In this document: positions 63,012 through 64,000 of the stretch, piece after piece
Position numbering within the stretch: position 1 is the stretch's first letter
Layout: every line of letters starts with the position of its first letter
DNA from: an uncultured Acidimicrobiales bacterium
Lineage (GTDB): Bacteria; Actinomycetota; Acidimicrobiia; Acidimicrobiales; SZUA-35
Assembly (NCBI GenBank): GCA_938002965.1
Contig: CALKZY010000015.1
Coordinates: forward strand, 62,001-126,000
Direction: 5' to 3'
DNA: 64,000 nt
Made by a program: the position numbers and the translations under genes
The notes under the pieces: model-generated
What the model was told of the DNA's origin: nothing
The model's input: only the letters and a program-made list of their open reading frames with translations
The model's database searches: none

Positions 63012-64000
63012 TCAGGCGCTTAGTCGCGCCAACCGGGCTACCAAGACTTCTATCACGGCATCGCCGGGGACAGCCGACCCCCCGCGGGTGTCAACATCAG
63101 CCTGTGCCAGCAGCTCGACCGCTCGACCGAGCCGGTCCACTCCTAGTCGTCTGCTGAGGTCTAGGGCCTTCTTGGCCGGGAACGTTGACCCCTTGATGCC
63201 AAGCACCACGGCAGCGTCCTTCTCACTCGACACGCCGGCCCCCTCCAGTTTGAGTGCCCGCTGATAGTGGGAATGAAGAGTGGCCAAGGTCTGAAGAGGA
63301 TGTCGGCGCCCGCCGTGTTGCATTCTGGCCAGCCGCTCTAGGGCCGCACCGATATCGCCTTTGTCGATGGCATCAGTCAGTTCCCAAGGGGGAACATCAG
63401 CGCCGACGCCTAGAAACGGTTGAACGTCCGAAGTGCTTAGCGAGGCGTCATCACCAAAGGTTGATACCAGCAGATCCATCAGGGAGGCCACCTGGCCGAG
63501 TTCGTCGCCGACGTTGTTGGCGATGGCCTTCTTGGCCGAAGCGTCGAGCCTGACCGGAGCGGCCGACAACATCTCATCCAATGCCTTCTTGCGACCACGG
63601 CCGCCGGGGGTCGAGCCGACCAGTTCGGCTCCGATTCCACTAAGCGCTTCGGAGAGAACTTTGGGGACCGCCGCCAGTCGACCTGCCGAAGATCCGTGCT
63701 CCCAGACCAGGACAAGATCGGTGGTTTCCGGCATCACTTCCAGCAGCGACACCAGCGGGCCAACGGCCGCCTTGGTCCCGAACAGGCCGAGGTTGCGCCC
63801 GATGACAACCCGGCGCTCGGTCAGGAACGGCAGAGTTTGGGCGGCGTTGATCAGAGGTCCCAGAGTCAGATCACCGGTTTCGCCATATGAAGGTTCGGTC
63901 ACCTCTTCGACCATGAGGCCGCGATCGCCGTCACCCACCAACTCCCCCACGTAGCGCTGAAGAGTCTGCGACAGAAGAGCAGGGTTATCGCCCTTAATGA
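63012..64000 (-). CDS. holA: DNA polymerase III subunit delta HolA (5' truncated by window edge)
   Basis: The frame stays open to 64000, where it reads IKGDNPALLSQTLQRYVGEL, so the start lies outside. Family features are LVKGD-type N-terminus, PFLTERRVVIGRNLGLF, LVSLLEVMPETTDLVLVWEH, and the C-terminal helical collar domain with RRHPLQTLATLHSHYQRALKL and AELLAQADVDTRGG-like helices. Delta opens the sliding clamp in the clamp loader. Convergent with rpsT, 30 bp away. Confidence 0.92.
   Translation of the reverse strand, partial: IKGDNPALLSQTLQRYVGELVGDGDRGLMVEEVTEPSYGETGDLTLGPLINAAQTLPFLTERRVVIGRNLGLFGTKAAVGPLVSLLEVMPETTDLVLVWEHGSSAGRLAAVPKVLSEALSGIGAELVGSTPGGRGRKKALDEMLSAAPVRLDASAKKAIANNVGDELGQVASLMDLLVSTFGDDASLSTSDVQPFLGVGADVPPWELTDAIDKGDIGAALERLARMQHGGRRHPLQTLATLHSHYQRALKLEGAGVSSEKDAAVVLGIKGSTFPAKKALDLSRRLGVDRLGRAVELLAQADVDTRGGSAVPGDAVIEVLVARLARLSA

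Overview
This window looks like the chromosome of a high-GC actinobacterium. The informational genes are actinobacterial in type: a principal sigma factor next to dnaG, a BldD-type regulator with an intact c-di-GMP signature, and hrcA-dnaJ-rsmE, ybeY-era and lepA/rpsT neighbourhoods. The mix also suggests the class Acidimicrobiia, but that placement is inference and no 16S gene is present.

Layout. Positions 1-6.0 kb hold an edge-truncated alpha/beta hydrolase, a small conserved protein, a secreted beta-helix protein, and a broken surface-protein gene that still ends in an LAHTG sorting signal. Positions 6.1-19.04 kb are a complete 12.9-kb integrative element of the actinomycete AICE type. It sits in the 3' half of a tRNA-Val gene and is bounded by a 45-bp direct repeat. 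Its right part is one long tightly overlapping operon: a DUF2637-like protein, several tiny proteins, an FtsK-like transfer ATPase, membrane proteins, a rolling-circle Rep, Xis and the integrase. Its left part is a leftward cargo/regulatory block: a small HTH protein, an HTH protein with a degenerate Nudix motif, an SMC/RecF-like ATPase with a CxxC motif, and a small helical protein with an R-x4-H motif. The last two overlap and are my best candidate for an uncharacterised, possibly anti-phage, system. Both ends of the element carry a matching triple GGGTCC array with identical spacing.

Positions 19-37 kb are ordinary chromosome: an IMPase-family enzyme, hrpA, a methyltransferase, an ABM-domain protein, a cytochrome P450, valS, a sulfotransferase-like protein, a CoA-transferase, an acyl-CoA synthetase, and tRNA-Ile(CAT) and tRNA-Asn. 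A notable gene here is a PrxQ/BCP peroxiredoxin (28105-28551, minus) whose peroxidatic cysteine codon is an in-frame UGA followed by a hairpin. This is a probable selenoprotein that conventional gene calling truncates.

Positions 37-64 kb are housekeeping: rpoD-dnaG, a PIG-L deacetylase/epimerase pair, glyS, recO-uppS, a DinG-like helicase, a nitrogen module (OmpR-type DNA-binding regulator, amt, PII), the cluster phoH-ybeY-CNNM-era, a BldD-like regulator, rsmE, dnaJ, hrcA, lepA, rpsT, and holA truncated by the right edge. No CRISPR array, insertion sequence or rRNA gene was seen.
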